A stretch of 64,000 bases of DNA from Polytrichum commune (lineage: Eukaryota > Streptophyta > Polytrichopsida > Polytrichales > Polytrichaceae). Position numbers and translations under genes: made by a program. The DNA is taken from positions 25,781,501-25,845,500 of the forward strand of contig OX485805.1 in assembly GCA_950295325.1 (NCBI GenBank). Reading direction: 5' to 3'. Shown piece after piece: positions 36,001 to 47,495 of this stretch. The first letter of the stretch is position 1; every line of letters begins with the position of its first letter. The notes below the pieces were generated by a model. That model made no database searches. It was not told the DNA's origin and saw only the letters and a program-made list of their open reading frames with translations.

Positions 36001-36789
36001 GGGAAGTATAATCAATCAACTTGGACGTAATTAAGTAGAAGAAAACCATGGAGTTGAAGTACCGTACTATGATGGTGCCCCGTGCTTGCTAGGGTTGTGG
36101 ATTACACATCAAACACCCTAAATCTACTCGGTTTACTTCATTAATCATTATATGTGTTTGTCCTTATACCCCCCCCCCCCCACCTCCTCCCTAAAAAATG
36201 GCGCCCCTTGCTAGTACCACAAGCTCCACTCCTATACGTTTTTAGCATGTTCAAACTTATTTTGTATTCTCTCTTCATACTAGATGATGTGAAATCTTAA
36301 TCAAATTGTTCCATGTTACTTTGTGTCTATGTGTCCAGAGTAATGAGCTTGCGAGAAAACAAGCTAGCATTGTCTACTAAAAACTCACATCAAATCTTAC
36401 ATATATGTTGTATCAATGTCAAATACCGTGTGTATGAGAGGTCCAAATCAGGTTCCAAAGACATGTAGGGGTTGATAGGTTTGAACACGGGGGTGAAGGG
36501 TCAATGGTCACCAAAGATGACTTATGATGTTTTATACCAATGTTGGATTGTTGTATAGGTGAATGCATTGTATATTAATGAACATAGATAATGAATTTAA
36601 AGAACTTACCCATGGGAATCAAACTTGGCATACCAATCAAATATCAATATTGATGCATATCTCAAGATGAGAGAATCTTTGTATACTCAGGTAATTGTTT
36701 GAGTTAGTACCATTTTAACCCCCAAACAATCTCAAGTACTTGCTAAACATTTTCAGTGACTCCTAGTACCAGTGATTGTGTTTAGACTC
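36001..36789. other. Intergenic, nothing supported
   Basis: Contains a C-run near 36170-36181. No gene or repeat was recognised. Confidence 0.4.
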
Positions 36790-37383
36790 TTAGGGTCACT
36801 TCACACACGAGCCAAGAACTGTGACCATGAAATTGTGTGAGCCCAAAAGAAAGTGTTCAAAGGCCGTCCCAACGCACCTTGAAAATCATGTCATGTGGTC
36901 ACAAACCCTCAAATGTAGTGTGAAGTCATATGTGACCAGGCCCTCAACCAAGTGCTATTTCAATGAATGCCTATTCATGCGGGTTCTCACACATGATCAA
37001 ATAGAATAAATCAAAAGTTGTGAGCGTTCGGAGTGCCATGGTCTCCCGGTTTTGTGTTAGGCTTGCCTCCAAGAGGTGGCTTTTGAAAACAATCCAAGTG
37101 ACCACAAAACATGATCCATTGGATGCCGTATAGGAATCCATGTCGACTTTACATCCATCTTGCATTCAAGTACTCCGTTGGTCCCTCAAGCGTAGTGTGA
37201 AGCGAACTTGGACCGGCTCCGCCATTTCCACCAATGAGAGTGCTCGAAGTGTAATGTTCACGGGCTCTCAGTCTTGCGTGTGAAGTGGCCCTTAGACTCT
37301 TGGGACGGCCTTTGGACACTTTCTTTTGGGCTCTCACAATTTCATGGTCACGGCTCTTGGCTCCTGTGTGAATTGGCCCTTAG
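36790..37383. mobile_element. TIR element, family C, with ~85-bp TIRs
   Basis: The left end (TTAGGGTCACTTCACACACG, AGCCAAGAACTGTGACCATG, AAATTGTGTGAGCCCAAAAG, AAAGTGTTCAAAGGCCGTCC) is matched by the reverse complement of 37298-37383, about 90% by eye. A second inverted end (GTGTGAAGTGGCCCTTA) sits at 37278-37294, suggesting nesting. The inside is non-coding. Confidence 0.8.
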
Positions 37384-37907
37384 TTGGATTGTGGGAATGC
37401 TTGATCATAAATCCAATCATGTGGATGTAAACCTAACTATTCCATACACATATTATCCAATTTTCAAACATATCCAACCACACCTTCATACCAAGGCAAT
37501 GTTGCTCATAAAAGGTTATTGCATAGTGTATGCACATGAATAGTATCAAATACACAAAAGAAATCTTTACCCTGCTAGTACCGAAAAGAAATCCAAAAAT
37601 CCTCGTTATAGTTTACCAAGTGGTGTAAAATTTACCAAAAAAGCAAAAAAGGAAAGAAAAAAAAGTCCAACAATAGTCTTAACTTTGAACACGGGGGTTG
37701 GGGGCACCAAAGACAACTTACAATGTTTATGACTATAAATAGACATTTAATTCATATGGGTATATATTCCACGATAAGATTAACTTAGTATAAGATTGGC
37801 ATATAATTATAGAGAATTCCAACACCATTCGTAGCATATGATAGGTCTTAGGCACCATATGAATAAGTTATGGTTATCAAAGTGTTGATTATATAAGCAT
37901 GTCGGTA

Positions 37908-38112
37908 GCTACACTTTTTTCTAATTAGTGTGGGTGGCCATTTGGAGTTATAACATCTTACTAAGAGTATCACTTTTTACCCAAGTAGCATAAGTAGTTA
38001 GTGTACACACCAAAGAATATGATATAACTTAGTTGGTAAAAATTGATAATGTTGGTATAGCAACATGCAACTCCAATTGGTAACCCACACTAATAGGACA
38101 ATTTGGTGTAGT
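37908..38112 (+). mobile_element. MITE family B, diverged copy 3
   Basis: The left end (AGCTACACTTTTTTCTAATT, AGTGTGGGTGGCC) and right end (AACCCACACTAATAGGACAA, TTTGGTGTAGT) are inverted and align with family B. Confidence 0.5.
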
Positions 38113-38653
38113 CCATGATTTTCTAGAAATGTTCATTTTAGGTAAGAATTTATAGGGGTTGTTTTGGGTAAGGGTCACAATTCCATGTCGTTACCGAAGA
38201 TGATGCATGGTATTGAAACCTACAAAACACCCTCTAAAGTTTTGGGTGTATGTATTGCTATTAGATTGACTTGATATTTTTGGGTCTTGTTGATAATCGA
38301 AGAGACTTTCAACACCATCACTAACTTAGCATATGGTTTTTAGGCACTCTATGAATCATCAAAGTGTTGAGTGGTATAAAGTGTGCCCATAACTGACCCT
38401 AAGCTCTCACATTTGAAACGATCTCATCTTAAATGGAAATTTATAGGGACTGGCTTTCTGTTAAGGGTCAAAATTATGCTTCATTACCAAAGATGACTTA
38501 GTGTACTTGGGGTTACGAACATGCCACGCCCAAGAAAAGAGGAAAAAATAGATTCAAGAGTAACTTCCAATAAAGTATTTGTGTGAGTGTTGGCATCACG
38601 ATGTTGGTCATATATATGTTGAGAATTTATGCCCCTCGTTATGTACACAAGTC
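38113..38653. other. Intergenic, nothing supported
   Basis: Two loosely repeated segments (about 38120-38290 and 38410-38540; words GGGTCA, ACCAAAGATGA) suggest old duplication. No gene was seen. Confidence 0.35.
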
Positions 38654-39050
38654 AAGGGCCGGTTCAAACATGGTCTCAACTCCTAAGTCACTTGAGGTCA
38701 ATCCATGCAATCTCAACTGTTGAAAACATGGAAGTTGGGACTTACCACTTCACATGGGGCCCCAAGTCCCAAGTCCCAAGTCCCAAGTCCCAAGTCCCAA
38801 GTATGACATGGATGCATACATGGCAACACTTTTTGGAGGTGAGGCTTGGGACTTGTGTTGAGAGTTGGGTCGAGCCAAAAGCTAAATCCAACCCTCAACA
38901 AAAGTCATGCGAATATTTTTACATAAAACAATCAAGATCCAACTTTAATGAAAATCAGCCATATATTAATGGTTCCTTGATGCTCAAAAGTTGGGACTTT
39001 GCCCACCATGTTGGGACTTGTGACCCGGTACCCCATGTGAACCGACCCTT
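38654..39050 (+). mobile_element. TIR element, family C, copy 3
   Basis: The left end AAGGGCCGGTTCAAACATGG is inverted at the right end CCATGTGAACCGACCCTT. The interior is shared in reverse with 12204-12590. It carries a six-copy CCCAAGT array. The 173-codon frame from 38629 is a by-product. Confidence 0.75.
38761..38802. repeat. CCCAAGT x 6 tandem repeat
   Basis: Six perfect 7-bp units. The same CCCAAGT/ACTTGGG word also occurs singly and inverted elsewhere in this element (ACTTGGGAC-type words near 38846) and in its relative at 12204-12590, so the array probably grew from an internal word. Confidence 0.95.
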
Positions 39051-39563
39051 AAGGCCGCTTCATACTATGGCCGAAGGTCGAGAGGCCGTTGATTTCCACC
39101 AATCAGATTGCAAGAATCCAAAAATTCGGCCTCTCGACCCTTCACATTAGAGGCCAAAGTCCAAAGACCGTCACAATTTAAAATGCCTACATGGCAATAC
39201 TTTTTTACCAAGGCACTGGACTCTCGAAAGAAGTTTGGGTCATACATGAATGGAAACCCAAAATGTGGTGGACATGCTGTCAAAAAATTTTCATCCAGAA
39301 TTCAAAAACTGACAAAATCTTGGCCGTTAGATTGAAGGGGTTGTTTTGGGCAAGGAATAAAGTGGGATGCTCCGGACAAATGATATGGGTTTGGACTTTG
39401 AGCTTGGCCTTTGGAAACTTCACATTATGCCCATCCGAAGGCTCCAATTCCTATATTTTATTGGTTAGTTATTTTCAGCCCATTTCTTTAGACTCTCAAC
39501 AAAGTTTGGCCATTCAATCCCACGCCCTCTCGACTTGGACGGCCATAGTGTGAACCGGCCCTT
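39051..39563. mobile_element. TIR element, family C, copy 4, abutting copy 3
   Basis: The left end AAGGCCGCTTCATACTATGG and right end GCCATAGTGTGAACCGGCC are inverted. Subterminal GGTCGAGAGGCC / CCCTCTCGACTTGG are also inverted. It starts at the base after copy 3 ends. Internal frames of 72-120 codons lack motifs. Confidence 0.7.
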
Positions 39564-39818
39564 TAGTCACCTTCCCAAATTCAATTCAAACTTGTGATGC
39601 CTATGGTGTTGAGGAATGGCCCAATAATAATAGTACTACCCAACTTGTTGCTCACTTATCATCTTTTAACATTCGTTGGATTCTAGAGAAATATGTAGTA
39701 TAATTCCTCATATTTGTGGTCCGGACACTATTGGACACGACTCATAAAGGGTTGAGTGTTACCGCATCCCATCTCGAAAACCAAAAGTATTCGTGGCTTT
39801 AAAGATGGCCATGGATCT

Positions 39819-40040
39819 TGGTGTCTACGTAAACTCATCCGTTTCGGAGGTGAAAACGTAATGGACGATAATATAACATGTAGATGATCATTTTTAGGTT
39901 ATTTGACTCCGGAAATGGCATAAGAGGCCTTGAGCTGGTCTGTTGAGAATCAGTAAGAATGAATCGGTCCCTCAACCTTGTGGAAATTTGTTTTTACTAG
40001 ACCCCCTTCGTCCACAATGAATGAGTTTACATAGATGCCG
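39819..40040. mobile_element. MITE family F, copy 1
   Basis: The left end TGGTGTCTACGTAAACTCAT and right end (TCCACAATGAATGAGTTTAC, ATAGATGCC) are inverted. It shares the inner word ATTTGACTCCGGAAATG with copies at 42410 and 42683. Confidence 0.6.
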
Positions 40041-42409
40041 CGAAATCCAGGCCCTTTACTAAAATGTGGAAGGGCGCCTCGAATGATGGGTTATTTTGAC
40101 ATGGGTGCAAGAATTTGGGGATCATTGGTAAGATAAAGCGGATAAAGTGCTTGTTTGTTATCTTATTCCGACCTTGGCGAGTCACTCCACACTAAAAATA
40201 TCCACAAATGGGTACGAGCTCACAATCCACTCCTTGAGTCCTCCTTGCATGCCAAACTTAGTAGTAAAGAATCCGTGGTGTGCTAGTAGTATTCGTATTA
40301 CCACAAGTGTTCATTTCTATACGCATTTGTACTATAGAGTCAAGACATGACATGATTCGTGGTCTTGACCGCTTCAAAAACTCCATAACAATTGGGACAC
40401 ATAAGCCACGTCAAAATTACTACTCTCATTTTGTCGTTTGTGGGCACTCGATCCCATAGACTCGATGATTTATGGAGTCCTAGTACCAAAGATATGCTTG
40501 AATTCAATTTTGGATGCTATGGCTTGAAGCTCGGTGGCCAAGTCAAATCAAGAGCCACCTCCCAATCTATTATATATGTAAGGGAATTTACATTTCAAGA
40601 GTCAAAAGGATTGCAAAGTCCTACTACTAGGGAGTAGGAAGCCCAACATTCAAAAATTCTTCATGTTGAGTTGATAAGTTGACTCAAAATAAGTCTAAAA
40701 TGTTGCATCTCCGGAGATCAAGAATATTGTGTCATGGTCATCTTGAATTTAGTCTAAGTAATCCACGCCAAAGTGCCCATGAAAGTGTCATTATTGCTAT
40801 TAACATGATTTCACCAAGCATTGAATGTGGCGGGCTACGCTAAATAGTGTGTGAGTCTTTGAGGCAATACTAAAATGTATTCCCACCCATCGCCTTTATA
40901 ACCCCTCCCCCTCATGCTATCTTTGGCTTGGCCCATGTTTGAGTAGAAATCCAAATCATCGTCTATACACAAACCCCAAAACACCCAAGAGTTTAATCAT
41001 AATGGTTAATGTCAAACTTTTAATTCAATCAGAATGGTTTTTTCACTTACATAACATTCACATATGCTTGGTTGTGTTCATGAGCATAATTCTCTTTCAA
41101 TTCTAAAATTTTCCGTTTACAGGGAGCACTCAAATTGTGTACTATGAACTTTTTGAGAAGTAGTTGTAGGTTATCATAGTACTTTAATTGCATCCTCTTT
41201 CTTTAGAAAGGAATCATCATGTAGTTGCTTACTAATGACATGAATATATATGTTTGATGATGCAAATTCTTATGAGCATATAAAAAAATGAATGACATGC
41301 ACTTTACATAACGTTAAATGAAACAATGTCGAAAATTTGAAAATGTGTATTCTTTTTTTGGACAAGAAGTTATAGTACACCAAACATATGCTTTGATGTG
41401 ACCCACACTATTCATCACCAACTTACAATCACAAGGTGGCAACTACAGAAGGTGTCACATGAAACTTGCTAATACATGACCACCCACAAAAGAACACCCT
41501 ATCTAACAAGGTAGATCGATTCTTGTGCAATTCTAAATGATATAATTTGGTGCAACAATTTTTATTCTCAAATGGTTTTGTGCACCGCTAGTTCACACGA
41601 TGCATTTGAAATATTGGTGTGCATATTAGCATTGCCATGTCAAAGAACTGACGGGGTTGCCCCTCCTTATACGACTTGGAAGCATTTGACTTTCATAACA
41701 TCACACAACTCCTCGGTTGTGTTCCATGGTACCATGTATCACATGAGCTAGTTCTCCTTTGACTATGGGACTCCTCGTTTATGGGGAGCACTCATATCGT
41801 AAACAATGAACTTTTCAACAAGCACTTGCATACCATCAGAGTATTTCGATCGCAACCTCTTTCTTTAGGAAGTAACATCAATATTAGATAACTACTTAGT
41901 GATGCAATCCCTACATCTTCAACCCTTGAAGGTTAAAACAAGTGGATCTAGTTCAAGTGATCAAAGCTCGTGTCGTGGTGAAAACGTGAGGTTTAGTGTA
42001 CGATGCAAGACTTTGATAAACATATGTAGTTTTTTAATTAGACGCTTGAAGAGTGGATGGTGTATTAATGTGAAAATACCACACAAACACTTGTGGAGGT
42101 ATGAGTCAATTTTAGTGTGAGCACACTAAGTTGAGTTAGTCGAGCTTAGTGTGGGTAGCTTGGAATTTGGTGGAGATGGGGCTCGGCGTGAATTCACTTG
42201 GTTTACTTCAAGGGTGGTACCTTGAAGAAGCCTTCAACGATGATGGGCACCTAATGGGTGCAAATATTTGGCAATCATAGTCGTTGGAGGAACCGTTTTG
42301 CAGGCGGGTACACCCTATTATTCACGCATGCTCCCTTTATTCTCGCCCCCACTATCTATTATATGTATTGGTGCAGTGGATGTACCTTCTCACCGTGGCT
42401 AGGGTTTTG
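40041..42409. other. Intergenic, no supported gene
   Basis: Short frames here (for example 40392-40637 and 41899-42120) have no motif. Two stretches about 600 bp apart share words (GGGAGCACTCA and TCATAGTACTTT/TCAGAGTATTTC, CCTCTTTCTTTAG at 41120-41220 and 41780-41870), suggesting an old duplication. Confidence 0.4.
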
Positions 42410-42631
42410 TGGTGTCTACGTAACCTCATACGTTGCGAAGGTGAAAACGCAGTGAATTGGATTATAGCATGTAAATGATTCTTTTTAGATGATTTGACTC
42501 CGGAAATGACATCAGAGCCTCCAAATTACCGTGATGGAGTTTAGTTGAAATGAATTGGCCGTCAACTTTACGAGGGTGTTGTTTTTACTAGAGCCCCTTC
42601 ATCCACAATGGATGAATTTGCACATACACCA
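42410..42631 (+). mobile_element. MITE family F, copy 2
   Basis: TGGTGTCTACGTAACCTCAT at the left is inverted at the right end (CACAATGGATGAATTTGCAC, ATACACCA). First of two head-to-tail copies. Confidence 0.7.
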
Positions 42632-42682
42632 CAAATTCCAAGCCACCACCACCATCAACACCCACCGTGTCATTTCAATGTT

Positions 42683-42905
42683 GTGGTGTCTACATAAACT
42701 CATACATTGCGAAAGTGAAAATGCTATGAATTGGATTATAGCATGTATATGATTATTTTTAGATGATTTGACTCTAGAAATGACATCAAAGACCCCAGAT
42801 TATTGTAATGGAGTTTAGTTGAAACGAATTGGCCCTTGACTTTATAAGGGTGTTGTTTATACTAAAGCCCCTTCATCCACAATGGATGAATCTACACAGA
42901 CACCA
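42683..42905 (+). mobile_element. MITE family F, copy 3
   Basis: TGGTGTCTACATAAACTCAT at the left, CACAATGGATGAATCTACAC then AGACACCA at the right. About 273 bp from copy 2 start to start, with duplicated flank (CCAAGCCACCACCACCA), so element and flank were duplicated together. Confidence 0.75.
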
Positions 42906-43710
42906 CAAATTCCAAGCCACCACCACCACTTACTGTGTCATTTCAACACCATATAAGGTAGATGTGTGTTGTTTCACATAATTTTATGTCCACTCCCACT
43001 GCATAGAATTTGAAGCATGCAATCGATGCAAAGTGATCAACAAATGCAAATCATGCCCATAGCCATTTGCCCCGCGAGTTTTGGAGCTCGCATGAACATC
43101 TCATTCATTACCGAAAGTAAAGATTCTTTTGCTCATTGATTAAGCGGTTATATAAGTCTCCCCAATCATGTTGACTACAAATATGAGAACAGTTAGCATA
43201 TTTTGCGCACGCAATCCACTTTCTTTAAGACACATATATGTCTCATTGGTGCTGCTTTTTAAATCCTCACCTCACCAACACACCACTCAAATAGAGGTGT
43301 CTATCTAATTACCGTGTTGAATTTAGGCACATCTACCTTATATGCACAGCTTCTCGTAATATCTTAGTTGGGGTCCCCATGCTATTTTAAGGTTGGCTAT
43401 GTAGTTGCATACATTATACTTGACGAATCTTCGAGGATGTTGATTGTTTTTCAATCACGCACAATGATGGTGGTATATATATATATATATATGGACCAAG
43501 TTTTTTCTGTATGGATCCAAGAACTCATATGTGGGTGTTATTTGGTTACTTTTATTAATTGAACCCTATATTCGATTGGTGTGTCGTTCAGTCAAGATTA
43601 CATAGTAGACATCATACAAACACATGTTTAAAAGATTTGGACTATGTCTATAGAATGTATGAACTACTTCACATTCAATAGTGAAAACAATTGGGAGGAT
43701 CTATGTATTT
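42906..43710. other. Intergenic, nothing supported
   Basis: AT-rich DNA with a short (AT)n run at 43475-43491. No gene was seen. Confidence 0.4.
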
Positions 43711-44035
43711 AGGGTTGGTTTACACAATGGACCGTGAAGTGGGACCGTGGAAAATGGCCTTTTCCCATGGACCGACTTCATGGTCTGATTTCTTACATTT
43801 TAAAATTCAAAAAGCCCTTGAGCTCCTCACTAGGTGTAAACCGAATGTGGGGCAAAGAGGAAAGGCCATGCACCAAAAGTGAATGTGCTTATTTTTCTAA
43901 TATATGCCCAAAAGGGCAGTTTTGAAAAAAAAATAAAAAAATAAAGTTTGTTGTCTTCTCTTGTCTTCATCTTCTCTTCCCCGAAATACATTTCACTCGA
44001 AAAATATTATAACATCATTCCTTTGCCATGGGCCA

Positions 44036-45842
44036 TGTGATAGCAATTTTTAGTTTATCTTTTTGCAAATTAGAATTCAGTGTAAAAAGGGACAAAATCT
44101 GCACTGAAATCTTAAGATACTGTCCATGTGAACAGACTATAGTCTTCAGATTCTAAAAAGCATAACTTCCAAGGCTATAGTCTGATATGAAAGGATGTAA
44201 GGCTGAAGAGGACTCCCCACACAATATAAAGGAAGGGGGAGGTAAGAGAGAAGTTAGTCATCTCTGGGATAGAGATTGAACTCCATTGTTTTTAGACCTT
44301 TTGAAGTATAGTCTGTAAATTGATGCACTTTGGTTGTGCATGACGATAGTCTTTTGATGTAACATTGATCAATATTAAGTAATTACTTATATGGGAGTGA
44401 ATCCTGAATTATTTCATTGTGCGAGATTTATCTTGTTTTTGTTGTTGTGTCTATTGGATATTAATTGTGAATTCAGGCTATAGTCTGATATTGGGATGGA
44501 AGACTGATTTGAAGTGATTGTCAGGGCTATAGTCTGTGGCTGTTGTAAGTACACCTTGCAGGGATTGCAAAGTGTAGGAATTATTGTTGTTAGAATTGTT
44601 TCTACCTCGCTACAGTGATTACAGTTCATGGCCTTGTGTGTTGTGTGTAATTGATTGTAAGACCACTTGAATCAATAGAATTGAGTAAACTCAATTACAT
44701 GATCAGGCCATAGTCTAAATTTATCATTATATAATGATTCAGAGAAAATGTACACGGCCAGGCAATGGTCTGCATTAATAATTGAGATCATCTCTCATCA
44801 TAGTTTAAGGCAATAGTCTGGGAAGTTACCTTCCTGTGGGAAGGGAAGATGAGATTTCATTCTCAATTACCTTGAGTGAAGGCTATTGTCTTCGTGATTG
44901 ACTAGGGAATTTCCCGGAGGGATTGGGGTAGACCCAATTAAGGCAAGACTATAGTCTTGGTAATCAAGAGGAGTTCTCAGAGAGGAATTGTCATGGTGTA
45001 ATCAAATGTAAATCTGAGAGCTTCATGTCAATGGAGTAAGAATGTGAAATTAATAAAGTAAGTGATGACATAAGCTAATAAGATGATTAAATGAAATCAA
45101 GGAATCTGTACTAGCCCAATGAGAGTGTGTGTGTGTGTTTGTAATCCTAAGTATAAGTAACTTAATGGACTGAGAAGGCAATAGTCATGCTGGGAGATGA
45201 AAGGGCCTAGTGGAAAGACTATAGCCTTGAACAGTTACCTTGGTGAGAAACCGAAAGGACAACGCAGTCATTGGCTGAATGTTTCCTATTCCAGGAAGGG
45301 GTAATCCTAATCTCGTTGTTTTGTAATTGATTAATAATTGGATGTATGCGCTCTTATCCTACATATGGTTTTGTTGGATTTATGATTCATAATGCATAAA
45401 GACTATATTAAAGGCTATAATCAAATGTGTATTATGCTAATATGAATCTAAAGACTATAGCAAAGATCAAAGTGCCCTTGGCTTTGATAATTAAGACACA
45501 ATGATGATACTTATGCAAAGACTATAGTCGATGGCTGTGCCTATGCTTGTGCACCGCACTTGGTCCTAATAAAAAGAATTCACTGCCAGACGATTGCCAT
45601 GAAAAGTAAAGTGAGGTGAGAGACTGTCACTCTTGCATGTACTGGAAAAGAGGGGTCTTTTAGATGTTTTTTTACCCCTTACCTTTAAATGAATTGTCAC
45701 ACCAAAGATGAAGTAAAGTGTTACACCTTTGTGTTTATCCTAACAAAACCTTGTCTAAGACACCTAGATGATATAAGAATCACCTTTTAAGTCTTCCCTG
45801 ACTTGTTCCCTGGGTTTGTTTGTAACCAAAAAGCTAACTACA
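44036..45842 (+). repeat. 5' LTR, 1,807 bp
   Basis: Starts TGTGATAGCAATTTTTAG and ends AAAGCTAACTACA. A TATAAA box lies at 44225-44230, so U3 is only ~220 bp and most of the LTR would be R/U5 transcribed leader. About 15 copies of the dyad motif RGRCWATRGYCT lie in it, for example at 44134, 44172, 44475, 44524, 44705, 44760, 44808, 44880, 44946, 45176, 45216, 45452 and 45519. Confidence 0.97.
44225..44230 (+). promoter_or_regulatory. TATA box of the LTR promoter
   Basis: TATAAA in CACACAATATAAAGGAAGG, about 190 bp into the LTR, followed by a purine-rich start region. The matching box in the 3' LTR is at 58236-58241. Confidence 0.6.
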
Positions 45843-45845
45843 TTT

Positions 45846-45863
45846 TGGCGCCGCTGCCGGGGA
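45846..45863 (+). other. Primer-binding site, tRNA-Asp type
   Basis: TGGCGCCGCTGCCGGGGA lies three bases after the LTR. It matches the 3' end of plant tRNA-Asp (complement TGGCGCCGTTGCCGGGGA) at 17 of 18 positions, the difference being T to C. Athila-group elements use this primer. Confidence 0.85.
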
Positions 45864-46086
45864 AGGCTTCGGTTGATTGAAGTCTAGGTAGATAAGTCTG
45901 TTAGGAAATACTAAGAGGCTTGGATTTTGAATGAGGAATCCAAATTATGTCTTTGGGAGATTCACAAAGTAGGGAGATAAGTTCATCACTATTTGTGGAA
46001 CTTTGACGCAATCCTAAAGTCATAATTTGAATTCAAAATTATTGCAAAAAACCAAATGCCTAGATTTATAACCCAATGTTTAATTC

Positions 46087-47055
46087 ATGGATGAACCTAA
46101 GATATGGAAATCTAGAGGTCATCGTAATTCTTTGAATTACCCTTTAAAATACACACCCTTTGGACTTTCTGAGAGTACCTTGGGAGAGTTAAACCTTGTC
46201 GGCTTTGAGGAAGCCGTTGAGAGAATTGTCAAGCGAATTTGTAAGTGTCATATTGAGAAACTACTTGACTCGTTATTTGAAGAGAAACAAATTGAGAGTG
46301 TTTGTCAAACAGAGTCACATCCCCAAATAGTGTGCCGGACTTGTAAAAGTCTAGGACACTACTCGAAGGATTGTGAAGTGAATAAGCTAAAGTCTAAAAC
46401 TAAAAGCGTGGGAAGGTGGCAGTTAAAAGTGTCAACCCGTACAATTGGGTTACAAACGGACTTCTTATGAGTGAATTTTTTTGACACTAATGTGTCCATT
46501 TCCAAAATGTGGCCGTGGGAACTTAACCCACCAGGGTTGAGCACCCTTGAGAGTGAGTTATACCAAGGACCACATTTGTTTACCGCTTTATATCGTTTTT
46601 ATAGAGCATCATTTTGGGGAGCTGGAATCCACATTGGACCGAATCATCCAATTTATCCGAAAGGATTCCTAGTCAACTTCCTGAATTTACCCGCTCACCT
46701 TCAAGACAAGATTTTAGGATTAATCTGGAATGAGGGTGATGGTTTCAATGAGATCATTATTAACAATGGATACCCTAGGTTGAGAGTTGACTTGAGGTTT
46801 ATGTTTCTCATTTATAGTCAATATAAATTGGAAAGCTTTCCAATTACTAAATTTGGTTATGGATGTTGGAATGGTGGGCTTTTCACTAGAAATGAAGCTC
46901 GTTTCTATTATGGACCTTTTGACCCTTGTGTAAGTGTTCACATACCAGATTTTTCAGATTCTTCACTTCAGGGCAAGAATTTTGTAAACTTTGCAAAATT
47001 GTGCTTGAATGGAAGAAGGAGGATTGTGAAACACGAGAGGCAAGGTCAGACATAG
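46087..47055 (+). CDS. Retrotransposon accessory ORF1 upstream of gag, with in-frame TGA
   Basis: A single frame of 323 codons from ATG 46087, interrupted once by TGA at 46468-46470 (codon 128), giving parts of 127 and 194 codons. The first part contains a retroviral-type zinc knuckle, CRTCKSLGHYSKDC (C-x2-C-x4-H-x4-C), so the product probably binds nucleic acid. The second part is aromatic-rich and soluble-looking (FYRASFWGAG, WNEGDGFNEI, GCWNGGLFTRNEARFYYGPF) and I do not recognise it. A pre-gag ORF of unknown function is known in Ogre/Tat elements; whether this one is homologous I cannot tell. The stop could be a mutation or suppressed. Confidence 0.65.
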
Positions 47056-47495
47056 AGTATGTTTACGTATGATCTCATGCAACTTCCATACTGGAAACCA
47101 CACATGAAAGATCACACGCACAAACAACCTCAGTAAGGAAGGTAGCCAATGACAAGGCTAGAGAGGATCGTGCCATTGCTAGGGATTATCGGAGGAAGAA
47201 AGCTGAAAGAAGAAAGAGTTGGTTAAGGTCTGTCATTAAGTTGCAAAAAGAACAATCTGATACTGAACCAAAAGTAGTGAGTTCAAATCCTACAGAAAAT
47301 AAAGGTCAAGAGGAAGCATTATCACCTCTTAAACCTCAACAACTTTATTTTGGTTCGACTTCAAATAGTTCCCAAGTAGTGACAACTCAACCTCCTGTAC
47401 TTTCTTCCTATTCGACACCTCTTCCCTTCCCAACACCAATAGTATCACAACCTTTTATACCATTACCTTTACCACCACCGGTACCCCAAGTCGTA

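Noticed and set aside
38761-38802. Interstitial telomere repeat
   Set aside because: The heptamer CCCAAGT is not the plant telomere unit CCCTAAA.
38629-39150. 173-codon plus-strand ORF
   Set aside because: Spans the CCCAAGT array and crosses the border of two TIR elements; no protein motif.
44414-44629. 71-codon minus ORF, identical to one at 58425-58640
   Set aside because: Lies antisense in the LTR and is identical only because the LTRs are; no motif or start context.
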